Shown here: positions 32,361-42,127 of the stretch, piece after piece | How the letters are laid out: each line of letters begins with the position of its first letter | Numbering within the stretch: position 1 is the first letter of the stretch | NCBI RefSeq assembly: GCF_001650195.1 | Contig: NZ_LXYR01000042.1 | Location: 1-46,736 of the forward strand | Direction: 5' to 3' | Origin: Phormidesmis priestleyi BC1401 | GTDB lineage: Bacteria; Cyanobacteriota; Cyanobacteriia; Leptolyngbyales; Leptolyngbyaceae | Length of the DNA stretch: 46,736 nucleotides | Translations under genes and position numbers: made by a program | The notes under the pieces: model-generated | What the model was told of the DNA's origin: nothing | Database searches by the model: none | Seen by the model: only the letters and a program-made list of their open reading frames with translations

Positions 32361-32391
32361 AAGAGGCAGAGTGTTAATTTCTCTGCCTCTT
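32361..32391 (-). terminator. Rho-independent terminator of gyrA
   Basis: On the minus strand AAGAGGCAGAG and CTCTGCCTCTT form an 11-base stem with a 9-base loop, followed by ATTTTTATGG. It lies about 40 bases past the gyrA stop. Confidence 0.85.
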
Positions 32392-32433
32392 ACTCAAAGA
32401 TTTAAGGATTCCGCTGACTCATTCAGCCAGCGA

Positions 32434-35190
32434 CTACTCCTCGTCATCCTCAGCGATTTCATCAGCGATCTCAGACACGCTCAGGTCTGTTTCCTCTAAG
32501 GCAACCTCGGTCGCCATGACTTCGATCGCGCTATCTCCCAGCACACCCGCCGGAATCACTTCGGCTTCTCCAGTCAGAGGCACGATCGCGACGGCGGCGA
32601 TCGCGTCATCTTCATCCAGTCGCTGCACCCGCACACCTGTTGCCCCACGAGACTGAGACGAAATCGCATCGACAGCTTGACGAATAATGATGCCTCGATT
32701 GGTAATCATCATCAATTCTGCCCCCTCGTTGACGATGTGCAACGCAGCAAGCGTGTCGCCCTTTTTACGGAACTTTGTGACGACGATGCCCATACCCGCA
32801 CGGTTTTGTAAGCGGAACTGAGTCACCGGAACTCGCTTTCCGTAACCGCCTGTGGTGACGACTAAAATCCAAGGACCAGATGGCATTTTGAGTTCAGCCG
32901 TGTCGAGTTCAGATCCGTCCTCGTTGAGAACGACCTCTTCGTTGAGAGCGATTTCTTCGTTGAGAACAACTTCCTCGTTGAGTTCAGCATCTTCATCAAT
33001 GAGTCCGGCTTCTTGCGCTTGGGCGACATTCTCCACGATTTGACCGGGCAGAATCGCCATCCCCACCAGGCTATCGCCTTTGCGAAGCGACATCGATCGC
33101 ACTCCGCGAGTCGCCCGACCCAGCGGACGCAGTTGCTCATGGTTGACGCGAAAGTGAATTGATCGACCCAAACTTGAGCCGATGATGATGCTGTCTTCAA
33201 CACAGGCGAGACGAACCCAGCGCAGTTGATCACCGTCTTCGAGCGAGATGGCAATCAGCCCGTTTGAGCGGATATTAGCGAACGCTGACAGCGCGGTTTT
33301 TTTGATGTAGCCCTTGTTGGTCAGCATCACCAAAAACACGTTGTCGCTGAATTCCGAGACGGGAATAATTGACGTAATTTTCTCGTTGTGAGGAATCGGC
33401 AGCAGTTGCACGATCGGCATTCCTCGTGCCGTTCTCGATGCGGTGTGAATTTGGTAGGCTTTGGCGTGGTAGACCACACCGCGATCGCTGAAGAACAAAA
33501 TGCTGTCGTGGTCGCAGCAGGAAAGGAAGTGTTCAACCGCGTCGTCTTCTTTGATGCGCGCCCCTGATTTGCCGCGAGTGGCTCGGCTCTGCGAATCAAA
33601 CGCATCTACGGGCATCCGTTTGATATAACCCTGCTCGGTCAGCAGAATCACCGCTTTTTCGTTGGCAATCAAATCCATGTCGCCGAGTTCGTCTTCAGAC
33701 TGCTCGATCACCGTGCGGCGTGGAGTGGCGTGAGTGGCGCGGAGTTCGGTGATTTCGGTCTCAATGATGGTGAGAACTCGTTCGCGTCGAGCCAGAATGT
33801 CCTGCAAGTCGGTGATTTGAATTTGCAAATCGTCGTGTTCTTGCTGAATTTTCTCCGCTTCTAACGCCGTCAATCGTCGTAGTTGCATTTGCAAAATTGC
33901 ATCGGCTTGAGAGTCTGACAAGCCATAGGACTCGATCAGTTCTTGCCGTGCAGTCGGAGCGTCAGCCGCCCCGCGAATAATCGCGATGATGCGATCGAGG
34001 TGAGACAGCGCAATCAACAATCCTTGCAGCAGGTGATCGCGTTCTTGAGCTTTGCGAAGTTGGTAACGAGTCCGCCGCTCGATCGTCTCAATGCGGAATG
34101 TCAGAAAGACTTCAAGGAAGTATTTGAGGGTGAGCAACTGGGGTTCGTTGTTCACCAGTGCCAGCATGTTTGCCCCAAAATTCGCCTGAATCGGGGTTTG
34201 CTTGTAGAGGTTGTTGAGCACTACACGCGGGTAAGCATCGCGGCGCAGCTCAATCACGATCCGCATTCCGTCGCGATCGCTCTCGTCTCGCACGTCAGAA
34301 ATGCCGTCAATCTTGCGATCGTTGACCAACTCAGCAATCTTCTCGATCAGCGAGGCTTTGTTGGTTTGATAAGGCAACTCGGTGATGATAATCGCTTCGC
34401 GATCAGGTCTGCCGCGATGCTCGATGGTCTCGATCGACGCAACGCCGCGCATCGTGATCGATCCACGTCCTGTAGTATAAGCGTCGCGCATTCCTGACCG
34501 ACCCAGAATTTGTCCCCCCGTCGGAAAGTCAGGACCAGGGATATACTGCATCAACTCCAGTTCAGTGAGATCTGGGTTGTGAATCAGAGCCGTCAATCCA
34601 TCGATCAACTCGCCCAAATTGTGAGGCGGAATGTTGGTTGCCATGCCGACCGCGATCCCAGATGAGCCATTCAGCAATAGCTGGGGAAGCCGCGCTGGAA
34701 GAACGGTTGGCTCTTGCTGAGAGCCGTCAAAGTTGTCGGCAAAATCGACGGTTTCAGATTCAATATCGCGCAGCAGGGCATTGCTGGTTAACGTGGTCAG
34801 ACGACACTCGGTGTATCGCATTGCGGCGGGAGGATCGTTGTCGATCGAACCGAAGTTGCCGTGACCATTAATCAGGCGCTCTCTCATTGAGAAGTCTTGC
34901 GCCATCCGCACTAAGGCATCATAAACGGCTGTATCGCCGTGAGGGTGATATTTACCGAGCACTTCCCCGACGACACGGGCGCACTTGCGAAAGGGACGCT
35001 CAGGCGTTAAGCCCAGTTCGTGCATGGCGTAGAGAATGCGACGATGCACAGGCTTTAAGCCATCTCTGGCATCTGGCAGTGCCCGACCCACAATCACGCT
35101 CATCGCGTATTCCAGGTACGATCGCTGCATCTCGCCTCGGAGATCAGTGGGAACGATCCGTTCTGTGGGTATCTCCTGGGAGAAGGTCAT
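32434..35190 (-). CDS. gyrA: DNA gyrase subunit A
   Basis: The breakage-reunion subunit of the type IIA topoisomerase that introduces negative supercoils. The N-terminal winged-helix domain has [32 protein letters not shown] (quinolone region, Thr87 and Asp91 at the Ser83/Asp87 positions of E. coli) and the catalytic Tyr126 in AMRYTECRL. The tower, coiled coil and C-terminal beta-pinwheel (starting near [18 protein letters not shown]) follow. At 918 residues it is slightly long because of an acidic insertion at about 735-760 made of [12 protein letters not shown] hexapeptide repeats, and an acidic tail. The GyrA-box is of the variant kind, so a topoisomerase IV-type role cannot be fully excluded. 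It is transcribed alone, with a strong terminator. Confidence 0.93.
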   Translation of the reverse strand: MTFSQEIPTERIVPTDLRGEMQRSYLEYAMSVIVGRALPDARDGLKPVHRRILYAMHELGLTPERPFRKCARVVGEVLGKYHPHGDTAVYDALVRMAQDFSMRERLINGHGNFGSIDNDPPAAMRYTECRLTTLTSNALLRDIESETVDFADNFDGSQQEPTVLPARLPQLLLNGSSGIAVGMATNIPPHNLGELIDGLTALIHNPDLTELELMQYIPGPDFPTGGQILGRSGMRDAYTTGRGSITMRGVASIETIEHRGRPDREAIIITELPYQTNKASLIEKIAELVNDRKIDGISDVRDESDRDGMRIVIELRRDAYPRVVLNNLYKQTPIQANFGANMLALVNNEPQLLTLKYFLEVFLTFRIETIERRTRYQLRKAQERDHLLQGLLIALSHLDRIIAIIRGAADAPTARQELIESYGLSDSQADAILQMQLRRLTALEAEKIQQEHDDLQIQITDLQDILARRERVLTIIETEITELRATHATPRRTVIEQSEDELGDMDLIANEKAVILLTEQGYIKRMPVDAFDSQSRATRGKSGARIKEDDAVEHFLSCCDHDSILFFSDRGVVYHAKAYQIHTASRTARGMPIVQLLPIPHNEKITSIIPVSEFSDNVFLVMLTNKGYIKKTALSAFANIRSNGLIAISLEDGDQLRWVRLACVEDSIIIGSSLGRSIHFRVNHEQLRPLGRATRGVRSMSLRKGDSLVGMAILPGQIVENVAQAQEAGLIDEDAELNEEVVLNEEIALNEEVVLNEDGSELDTAELKMPSGPWILVVTTGGYGKRVPVTQFRLQNRAGMGIVVTKFRKKGDTLAALHIVNEGAELMMITNRGIIIRQAVDAISSQSRGATGVRVQRLDEDDAIAAVAIVPLTGEAEVIPAGVLGDSAIEVMATEVALEETDLSVSEIADEIAEDDEE

Positions 35191-35619
35191 AGGTCGAAAA
35201 ACTCCGAAAATGCAAGCTTGGATTTGACGATCGACACAAAGGGCTAAAACTCAAGAGTTAAGCGCTTCAATCAGTGCCGATTATTACTGAAATTTTAACA
35301 TATTCCGTCATCAGTCGGACTGGCTGAGTATCATCAGAGACATGGATTGTTGTCTGGGTTAAAAGATTCAATTTTAGTCGCTGAAATGTCGGTTGAAAAA
35401 GTTATTTTGAGGCGAGTGCGCGACGCTGAGGGTAAAGGCTGAATTTCGTTGACAGCAACCCATTGAGCAGCTTCACAACGATTTAGTATGAGGTTACTAA
35501 TTTAATCTGCGAGGTTTACTAAATTGTATTGTCTGATAAATGACCCATTCTAGAGTTTTGACAATCAGAATAGAAGTGAATTTTAGCCCTCATTTTAGCG
35601 ATCGCTCGACTCAAACTTT
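35191..35619. other. Divergent intergenic region
   Basis: About 430 bases between gyrA and the deacetylase-like gene, presumably with both promoters. No gene, strong hairpin or dispersed repeat was seen. Confidence 0.35.
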
Positions 35620-36543
35620 ATGACCTTCCCTATCATTTACTCCGATGAATTCTTGCTTCATGAAACGGGCTATTTTCATCCTGAAAAACCGGAGCGTCTG
35701 ACGGCAATTCGGCAAGCGCTAGAGGCAGCCCCTTGGGCAGATCAACTAGACTGGCGAAAACCCACTTCCATTGAGGAACGATCGCCGATTGCGTTCGTTG
35801 AGCAGGCGCACGATCGCCGCTATATCGAAGCCGTCCGACAGTTGGCAAATCGCGGCGGCGGTCACATTGATGGCGATACGCCCGTGTCACCGCGCAGCTT
35901 TGAGGTGGCATTGCTGGCAGTCAACGCCTGGATCGATGGCGTGGATTTAGCGCTGACGACAGGAGAACCGAGTTTCGTCTTAGCGCGACCGCCCGGACAT
36001 CATGCCGTTCGTGATTTGGGCATGGGGTTCTGTCTACTCAGCAATGCCGCGATCGCCGCTCTCTATGCCCTCGATCGCGGCGCAAATCGCGTCGCTATTC
36101 TCGATTGGGATGTGCATCACGGCAACGGCACTCAAGCGATCGTCGAGACCCATCCCAACATCGCCTTTTGTTCGCTGCACGAGTCGCCCCAATATCCCGG
36201 CACAGGCAGCACCACCGAGCGAGGATTGCACAACAACGTGCTAAATTTGCCCATGGAAGCGGGAAGCACGATCGCCGATTATCAGCCATTGTTTGAGTCA
36301 AAAGTCATGCCATTTTTGACGGACTTCCAGCCCGATTTGCTCATCGTCAGCGCGGGATATGATGCCAATCACGATGATCCGTTAGCCAACATTTCTCTCA
36401 AACCTCAAGACTATGGCGTGTTTACAGACTATTGCTTGACGCTGACCCACAAGATTGTGTTTGGGCTTGAGGGCGGCTATGACTTTGATACACTGTCTCG
36501 ATCAGTGCTTGCAACCGTCGATCGTTGCCTCATTTACAGGTAG
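35620..36543 (+). CDS. Histone deacetylase family (acetylpolyamine-type) amidohydrolase
   Basis: A zinc-dependent deacetylase of 307 residues. Bacterial members remove acetyl groups from polyamines, acetoin-pathway proteins or other amines. Motifs are ARPPGHHAVRDLGMGFCLLS (catalytic His pair 127-128), AILDWDVHHGNGTQAI (zinc ligands Asp164 and His166) and LIVSAGYDANHDDPLAN (third ligand Asp), followed by GLEGGYD. The N-terminal HETGYFHPEKPERLTAIRQA is typical of the class. It has no signal peptide. It is a single gene followed by a MITE-like repeat. The substrate cannot be told. Confidence 0.92.
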   Translation: MTFPIIYSDEFLLHETGYFHPEKPERLTAIRQALEAAPWADQLDWRKPTSIEERSPIAFVEQAHDRRYIEAVRQLANRGGGHIDGDTPVSPRSFEVALLAVNAWIDGVDLALTTGEPSFVLARPPGHHAVRDLGMGFCLLSNAAIAALYALDRGANRVAILDWDVHHGNGTQAIVETHPNIAFCSLHESPQYPGTGSTTERGLHNNVLNLPMEAGSTIADYQPLFESKVMPFLTDFQPDLLIVSAGYDANHDDPLANISLKPQDYGVFTDYCLTLTHKIVFGLEGGYDFDTLSRSVLATVDRCLIYR

Positions 36544-36581
36544 GTTTAGTAACCACACATTCTGCCAAGACACCAGAATCC

Positions 36582-36739
36582 GGCGTTGCTGAATGCAGAT
36601 GCGAAATGCCCTCTTCACGAAGTGGGGCAAGCCCTCGCCAACCCTTCTCCCTGGGGAGCCAGAACTCCTATCCCATCTCCTTTGGGAGAGGGCTAGGGTG
36701 AGGGTCAATCGGAAATTCATACATCAATTTAGCAACGCC
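36582..36739. repeat. MITE-like repeat with GGCGTTGCT(G/A)AAT ends
   Basis: It begins GGCGTTGCTGAAT (36582-36594) and ends ATTTAGCAACGCC (36727-36739), a terminal inverted repeat with 12 of 13 matches. The CCCTCACCCTAGCCCTCTCC core lies between in reverse orientation. Confidence 0.85.
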
Positions 36740-36909
36740 AAAAATCGATCGCGATCGCTCCTGTGAGTCAGCTATCCTAGCGAACCGATCGTCATCCAAA
36801 TCTGAAAGATCTCTCCTTGAGATAGACGTGTAAAATCAGAATTGTAATTAAGATAACTCCATTGGGCTGAAAATTTTGCAACACTTAAAAACACAATAGA
36901 ACAAATAAT

Positions 36910-37164
36910 ATGCAACTCCAAATTGAATGCAACAGTTCACCGTTTAAACAACAGCTTTGCTGTCTTTGCACGCACTCTTTTGAAACCAAAGAAGCCCAAG
37001 TGATTATCTGCAACGACCAGGGAACCGAATGTGGCGAAGTTTGCCCTGGGTGCATTGGTCAAGGCTTTAGCTGGATTAAAAATCAGTTTGAACAGTTAAA
37101 TCAACCGCAAAAATCGCCGCGAACTCATTGGAGAAAGGTTCAAGAAGTTCCAATTAGCGCGTGA
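36910..37164 (+). CDS. Small cysteine-rich protein, possibly zinc-binding
   Basis: An 84-residue protein of unknown family. Cysteines occur at 17, 18, 20, 34, 41, 45 and 48 (QLCCLC, VIICNDQGTECGEVCPGC), arranged like two CxxC knuckles, so it may bind zinc or an iron-sulphur centre. The second half has IGQGFSWIKNQFEQLNQ, a possible amphipathic helix, and a basic tail. It is convergent with the PAS-Crp regulator gene and about 50 bases from its end. The coding call rests on the clean Cys pattern and ATG start; no ribosome site is obvious. Confidence 0.6.
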   Translation: MQLQIECNSSPFKQQLCCLCTHSFETKEAQVIICNDQGTECGEVCPGCIGQGFSWIKNQFEQLNQPQKSPRTHWRKVQEVPISA

Positions 37165-37213
37165 GGGCACAGGCAGAGGGGTCAGGCGCAATCCTGATAT
37201 CCAAAACCCGTCC

Positions 37214-38371
37214 TTACTCGATCAAAATTAAATGGTTTTGAGCATCGACGATGACCTTTCCCTGTTGCTGAAGCTTACCCAAAAGACGCGTCACTGTGAC
37301 TCTTGTTGTGCAGCAGGCACTGGCAAAATCCTGGTGAGTTAGCCGCACTCGCAGTCGAGTTCCCGTCTCAACGGGTTGTCCAATCTCCTGTTTGAGCATC
37401 GACAACAGCCGATTGAGACGGTCTTGCACTCGAAGCTGACCATAGATTGCTAAAAAGCCTTCGGTTTGCTTAAGACGCTGATTGATCGACGGCAGCAGCG
37501 CTTGAGCGAGACGCGGCGATCGGGCAATCTCGGTCAGCGGGATCGAGGCAATTTGCACACTGGCAAGCGCGATCGCCTGATAGGTCTGAAGCGAGGTAAA
37601 GCTAGACCCAAACACCATTCCATCGGTGGCTAACCCCACCAGCATTTCGTCGCCACTGTCTGATAGAGTCGTCAGCTTCACCATGCCGTGAGCGACGAGC
37701 CACAGGGCTTGATTGTCGAGCGGAATCCTTTCGCCTTTAGTGTAAGTCTGCAACGATCGGTCTTGAAACGGCGTATAGTCAGCTTGCTCTAATGAGGCTT
37801 GTGCCCGTTTGCGTTCGGTGATGTCGCGCACGAGCCAGCGCAAAACGGGCGCATCTTCAGGGTGACGAATTATATCAGCGGTGAGCATGGCATCAAACAC
37901 TTCATTAGAGTGCCGTTGCAGTCGCACATAGGCATCGACGTGATCGCGCTGCGTGAGTTGCGAGAGTTTGGCTCGAAACAGAGACCGATCGTCGATCGCG
38001 ACTACGCTAGTCAAAGGCTTGCCAACCAGAAATCGCTGCTGTCTGAGAAAAAGGGCGACTGCGGCACGGTTGGCTTCCCGAATGTTGCCTCCGGGATCGG
38101 TAACGAGATAGGCATCAGGGGCAAACTCAAATAGATTTTGATAGCGTTGGCGCTCGGCTTCGGTGCGGCTGTGGGCTGTCAGAAGTTCGTCATTTTGACG
38201 GGTTAGCTCCTCCATTGCAACCTGCAATTCTTCGGAGGCGACTCCTAATTCTTTTAAGGCAACAGGCAATAATTCGGGGGATGGAACGAGAGTTGCGTTG
38301 GCATGGTTGTAGAGGGTTGATAAACGCCCATACATCGTCTCAACTTGTTGACTCAAGAGATTGATGTTCAT
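37214..38371 (-). CDS. PAS-containing Crp/Fnr-type transcription regulator
   Basis: A 385-residue regulator with unusual architecture. About residues 40-80 are a coiled coil (ELGVASEELQVAMEELTRQN). A PAS domain follows at 80-195 (YQNLFEFAPDAYLVTDPGGN, closing with RWLVRDITERKRAQASLEQ). A cyclic-nucleotide-binding-like fold lies at 195-300 (IPLDNQALWLVAHGMVKLTT, VGLATDGMVFGSSFT), and a Crp winged helix at 310-385 (RVRLTHQDFASACCTTRVTV, TRLLGKLQQQGKVIV). The cyclic-nucleotide pocket lacks the canonical phosphate-binding GExxxxxR...S pattern, so it probably senses through PAS. The gene is monocistronic. Target promoters are unknown. Confidence 0.85.
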   Translation of the reverse strand: MNINLLSQQVETMYGRLSTLYNHANATLVPSPELLPVALKELGVASEELQVAMEELTRQNDELLTAHSRTEAERQRYQNLFEFAPDAYLVTDPGGNIREANRAAVALFLRQQRFLVGKPLTSVVAIDDRSLFRAKLSQLTQRDHVDAYVRLQRHSNEVFDAMLTADIIRHPEDAPVLRWLVRDITERKRAQASLEQADYTPFQDRSLQTYTKGERIPLDNQALWLVAHGMVKLTTLSDSGDEMLVGLATDGMVFGSSFTSLQTYQAIALASVQIASIPLTEIARSPRLAQALLPSINQRLKQTEGFLAIYGQLRVQDRLNRLLSMLKQEIGQPVETGTRLRVRLTHQDFASACCTTRVTVTRLLGKLQQQGKVIVDAQNHLILIE

Positions 38372-38567
38372 GTTTAACGGCTCAACTGTGCAGTTTTGGT
38401 AGGATAAAAGACTCTAAACGATTCCACAACTCACCAAATTGAAGATCTCAACAATTCTCGTATTAGAGATCACACACTGATTTTACAGACGCTTTATAAG
38501 GGTGTCACAAATTGCTTATTTATAAAGAGTGTAGTACGAATTTCCTGAAGGATTTGTGTAAATAAAA

Positions 38568-38594
38568 ACCTCTAGAGGGTTTAGCTCTAGAGGT
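38568..38594 (-). terminator. Rho-independent terminator downstream of dapL
   Basis: On the minus strand ACCTCTAGAG and CTCTAGAGGT form a perfect 10-base stem with a 7-base loop, followed by TTTTATTT. It is the first terminator after dapL. Confidence 0.85.
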
Positions 38595-38708
38595 CGGACA
38601 GTTAAATGCTGATTGGTAGATACAGAGTCGATTCTCTTGATTTCGGAAATCTGCGTAAATAAATTTCAGAGATTCAGTTTGGCGATCGGGAATGAATTCA
38701 CCATCCCT

Positions 38709-38813
38709 GTAGAGACGTTCCGCCGGAACGTCTTTCCACTCCCATCATGCCCCGTAGCGATCGAGGGTTCATTTACCCGATGCCGTGGAGACGTTCCATC
38801 GAAACCTCTCTAT
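38709..38813. repeat. Two GTAGAGACGTTCC hairpin repeats overlapping the dapL stop
   Basis: GTAGAGACGTTCCGCCGGAACGTC at 38709-38732 and a diverged copy at 38784-38813 (GTGGAGACGTTCCATCGAAACC, then TCTCTA). The second copy overlaps the dapL stop codon, whose TAG is the repeat's own TAGAGA end. Confidence 0.75.
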
Positions 38814-40045
38814 GATTTGAATGTTTGGGTGATGCGGGTCATGGCTTCATTCACGTTGTCGCGGCTGTTAAATGCCGAAATGCGGAAATAACCCTCCCCG
38901 GCAGCACCAAACCCCGACCCTGGTGTGCCGACGACATGAGTAGTGTGCAGCAGTTTGTCAAAGAAATCCCAGCTTGAGAGATTGTTGGGCGTTTTTAGCC
39001 ACACATAAGGCGCGTTGGTTCCGCCATAGACTGCGATTCCGGCAGCGGTGAGCTGGCTGCGAATGATGGCGGCGTTCTCCATATAGAAGCTGACTAACGC
39101 CTTGATTTGCGACTGTCCTGCGTCAGAATAGACGGCTTCGGCTCCGCGCTGCACAATATAAGACACGCCGTTAAACTTGGTCGATTGGCGGCGATTCCAC
39201 AGTTTCCAGAGTTCGACATCAGAGCCGTCTGCGGCTTTAGCGGTGAGCGTTTTGGGCACCACCGTCAAGGCACATCGAGTTCCTGTAAAGCCTGCATTTT
39301 TAGAGAACGATCGGAACTCGATCGCACAATTCCGCGCTCCCTCAATCTCATAAATCGAGTGAGGCAAATCGGGATCAGCAATAAACGCCTCGTAAGCCGC
39401 ATCAAAGAAAATAATTGACCCGTGAGCGTTGGCATAATTCACCCACGCTTTTAGATGCTCTTTGGTTGCCGTGGCTCCAGTTGGATTGTTGGGAAAACAG
39501 AGATAAATTAAATCGACCTTCTGTGAGGGAATCTGCGCGGTGAAATTATTTTCTGCGGTGATTGGCAAATAGACAAATCCCTCATATTCGCCCTTCTCGT
39601 TGGCTTCGCCTGTGTGACCCGCCATCACATTCGTATCGACATAGACGGGATAGACGGGATCGGTAACGGCGATCGTGTTGTTATCCCCAAAAATATCGAG
39701 AATGTTGCCAGAATCGCACTTAGAACCGTCGGATATAAAAATCTCAGACGCGTCAATATCACAGCCACGAGACTGAAAATCGTGAGCGGCAATCGTTTCG
39801 CGCAACCACTCATAGCCCTGCTCAGGACCGTAGCCCTTAAAGAGCGCACGATCGCCCATCTCTTCAACCGCTTTGATCATGGCATTGCGGCAAGCTTGAG
39901 GCAAAGGCTCGGTGACATCGCCAATGCCGAGACGAATGATTTTCGCATCAGGATTTGCAGCAGCAAAAGCATTGACCCGCCGACCAATTTCAGGAAACAG
40001 GTAGCCTGCTTTGAGCTTGAGATAGTTGTCGTTGATGGTTGCCAT
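38810..40045 (-). CDS. dapL: LL-diaminopimelate aminotransferase
   Basis: A pyridoxal-phosphate enzyme that makes LL-diaminopimelate directly from tetrahydrodipicolinate, the lysine and peptidoglycan route used by cyanobacteria and plants. The 411 residues match the family: [92 protein letters not shown] and the Schiff-base Lys249 in [20 protein letters not shown]. Length is normal. The final codons ITQTFKS end at a TAG that belongs to a hairpin repeat, so the native end may have been slightly changed. It is transcribed alone. Confidence 0.96.
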   Translation of the reverse strand: MATINDNYLKLKAGYLFPEIGRRVNAFAAANPDAKIIRLGIGDVTEPLPQACRNAMIKAVEEMGDRALFKGYGPEQGYEWLRETIAAHDFQSRGCDIDASEIFISDGSKCDSGNILDIFGDNNTIAVTDPVYPVYVDTNVMAGHTGEANEKGEYEGFVYLPITAENNFTAQIPSQKVDLIYLCFPNNPTGATATKEHLKAWVNYANAHGSIIFFDAAYEAFIADPDLPHSIYEIEGARNCAIEFRSFSKNAGFTGTRCALTVVPKTLTAKAADGSDVELWKLWNRRQSTKFNGVSYIVQRGAEAVYSDAGQSQIKALVSFYMENAAIIRSQLTAAGIAVYGGTNAPYVWLKTPNNLSSWDFFDKLLHTTHVVGTPGSGFGAAGEGYFRISAFNSRDNVNEAMTRITQTFKS

Positions 40046-40265
40046 AGTCAGTCATAGAAACGAGGGTTGAATCCTCATTATTCCGCAGTCGGGCAGCAGG
40101 GGTGAAAAATGTTGTCTTTCCTCCCTTATAAAGGTGTCAACTCGTTGAAGAGCCAACATAATGGACTGAAGGCTTTATAGACTCGATCGGTCTCAGGAGT
40201 TTAGATTAAATAAAACCGGAATTTGCCTTCACCTTACAGACATGATTTTACCGATTCGTTTGAAT

Positions 40266-40380
40266 CATCGGGAAACCCCCTAAATCCCCCACGAGTAGGG
40301 GACTTTGACTCTCAGGTCAGGGCTGAAACGTTGACTCTCTTGCTGGCTCAAAGTCACCTAGAATGGGGGATTTAGAGAGC
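40266..40380. repeat. 'CCCCCTAAATCCCCCA' intergenic repeat, copy 1
   Basis: CCCCCTAAATCCCCCACGAGTAGGGGACTTTGA is matched in inverted sense by TCAAAGTCACCTAGAATGGGGGATTTAGAG about 60 bases later. The same word pair forms the cores at 41690-41850 and 44160-44240. The rest of 40046-40477 shows no gene. Confidence 0.75.
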
Positions 40381-40477
40381 GAAGGAGCGTTGCAATTGTC
40401 AGAGTTATTTAATCCACAATCCTCAGTCGTCCCTATAATTCTCTTCAGCTTTCACTGATACGGTTTAGGAGACACAC

Positions 40478-41557
40478 GTGTTAGGTAACGACTCTTCTCA
40501 AGATGACCATTTCAGCATTATTGTGATCGGTGCCTCGGCTGGTGGAGTCGAGACGCTCACTCAACTGGTGAAACTGTTGCCTCGTGAGTTAGATGCGGCT
40601 GTTTTGGTCGTGCTGCACTTTCCGAGCTATGGCACCAGTGTGTTGCCGAGCATTCTCAGTCGAGCTGGAACGCTGCCCGCGAAGCACCCCGAAGATGGCG
40701 AAGCACTACGATCGGGGCACATCTATGTTGCGCCCCCTGACTATCATCTCGTCGTCGAGCCAGGGCGGGTTCGTCTCAGTCACGGTCCCAGAGAAAACGG
40801 ACATCGACCTGCGATCGACCCGCTGTTTCGCAGTGCGGCAATGGCATACCAACGGCGGGTGATTGGGGTGATTCTGACTGGAATGTTAGATGATGGCACC
40901 GCAGGGTTGGCAATGGTCAAGCAAAAAGGCGGAATTGCCATCGCCCAAGATCCCGAAGAAGCGTTGTTTAACGGGATGCCAACCAGCGCGATCGCCAACG
41001 TTGCGATCGATTATGTCTTGCCCATAGCTGAAATTGCATCGGTGTTGGTGAAGCGATCGAACCACCAAACCTTCAATAGAGCGATCGATAACAAACGCGA
41101 CCCAGACGTTGAAATTATTCAGCAAGACAAAGCTTTAGCCGAGCAAGGAAAGCCACAAAAAGAGCCGTCAATCTTCACCTGCCCTGACTGCGGCGGCGTG
41201 ATGTGGGAACTCAACCATGACGGCATATTGCGCTATCGCTGCCATGTTGGGCACGTCTATTCGACCGATAGTTTAGCCGCCGAGCAGTCTGATGCCGTAG
41301 AAGGGGCTTTATGGACAGCCATTCGCTCCCTTGAAGAACGAGCTAGTTTAGCTAGACGACTTGCCCATCAGGCTCAAATGAACGATCGAACCTTATCTGC
41401 CAAGCAGTTTATAGAGAAGGCAAATGATGCCGCCAAACACGCGCAACTAATTCGGCAAATCATCGCGGTCGATCAAATTGTGATTGCGTTTGAGCCAGAT
41501 GCCTTGGAACTGATTGCATCGCCTCAAACCACCAAGTCTTCAAAAATCGACGAATAG
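40478..41557 (+). CDS. CheB-type protein-glutamate methylesterase (no receiver domain)
   Basis: A chemotaxis-like methylesterase/deamidase of 359 residues. The catalytic domain (10-190) has Ser20 in VIGASAGGVE, His47 in VVLHFP and the Asp in ILTGMLDDGTAGLAMVKQKG. After a linker, residues 225-260 form a Cys/His cluster (FTCPDCGGVMWELN, RYRCHVGHVYS) and the tail is helical (EGALWTAIRSLEERASLARR). It lacks the N-terminal receiver of classical CheB, as is common in CheB linked to CheR-PAS proteins. It starts at GTG 40478 with AGGAG 7 bases before it. Its stop TAG is the first three bases of a repeat copy. The CheR-type gene follows 570 bases later, so they probably act together. Confidence 0.92.
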   Translation: MLGNDSSQDDHFSIIVIGASAGGVETLTQLVKLLPRELDAAVLVVLHFPSYGTSVLPSILSRAGTLPAKHPEDGEALRSGHIYVAPPDYHLVVEPGRVRLSHGPRENGHRPAIDPLFRSAAMAYQRRVIGVILTGMLDDGTAGLAMVKQKGGIAIAQDPEEALFNGMPTSAIANVAIDYVLPIAEIASVLVKRSNHQTFNRAIDNKRDPDVEIIQQDKALAEQGKPQKEPSIFTCPDCGGVMWELNHDGILRYRCHVGHVYSTDSLAAEQSDAVEGALWTAIRSLEERASLARRLAHQAQMNDRTLSAKQFIEKANDAAKHAQLIRQIIAVDQIVIAFEPDALELIASPQTTKSSKIDE

Positions 41558-41929
41558 ACTTCCTGCACGAATCCTTCGCCCTCACCCTAGCCCTCTCCCC
41601 AAGGAGAGGGAACAAGAGGCTCTAGCTCCTCTCGCCTTGGGGCTACCGGGTACACACGAGTCTTTCGATCAGTTATTGCTGAGACCCTCGCCCCCCTAAA
41701 TCCCCCATCTGGGGGACTTTGAGATGAAACGAGGGTTTGGAGGTCAAGCCATTTATCTGGTTCAAAGTCCCCCAATTTTGATGAGTCACTGCGTTGGGCG
41801 TGTTCCCCGACTTAAAGCAAGTGACGTAGGGGGATTTGGGGGGCTGAAAGACCTGAAACGCAGCGACACAGGCTTGTGTGTACACGGTAGAACTTCGTGA
41901 GGAGGGCTGTCCAGATTCGCGCAGGAGGT
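41555..41929. repeat. TAGACTTCCTGCA-ended repeat, interrupted by another repeat
   Basis: The left part (41555-41642) is TAGACTTCCTGCACGAATCC plus the CCCTCACCCTAGCCCTCTCC hairpin up to CTTGGGG. The right part (41891-41929) is ACTTCGTGAGGAGGGCTGTCC up to GCAGGAGGT. In the intact copy at 30326-30460 these parts are joined by about 25 bases. Here they are split by the 248-base element at 41643-41890. Confidence 0.8.
41643..41890. repeat. MITE-like element with CTACCGNGTACACAC ends, inserted in another repeat
   Basis: The ends CTACCGGGTACACACGAGTC (41643-41662) and its inverse (41871-41890) match at 17 of 20 positions. The inside carries CCCCCCTAAATCCCCCATCT, its inverted partner and no coding capacity. 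The element at 44116-44310 has the same kind of end and core. Confidence 0.8.
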
Positions 41930-42127
41930 TCAATAAATCGTGATAGATTACTGCTTTAGCAAAGTGAACTGATGCCCATTCGCTAGACCTCCTGCCCAAA
42001 CTCTAGAAGCCCTCCAAATCTTCAACACTGGGAAGATTTGAGTTGAGTTCCTTCAGAAAAGCAAAGGGGCAGACAGTGACTTTTGCAGGAGACTGTACCC
42101 ATTTAGACCATAGCTGTTTCTGACGCG

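Noticed and set aside
33943-34497. 184-codon plus-strand frame opposite gyrA
   Set aside because: Antisense shadow of a highly conserved gene, with no independent support.
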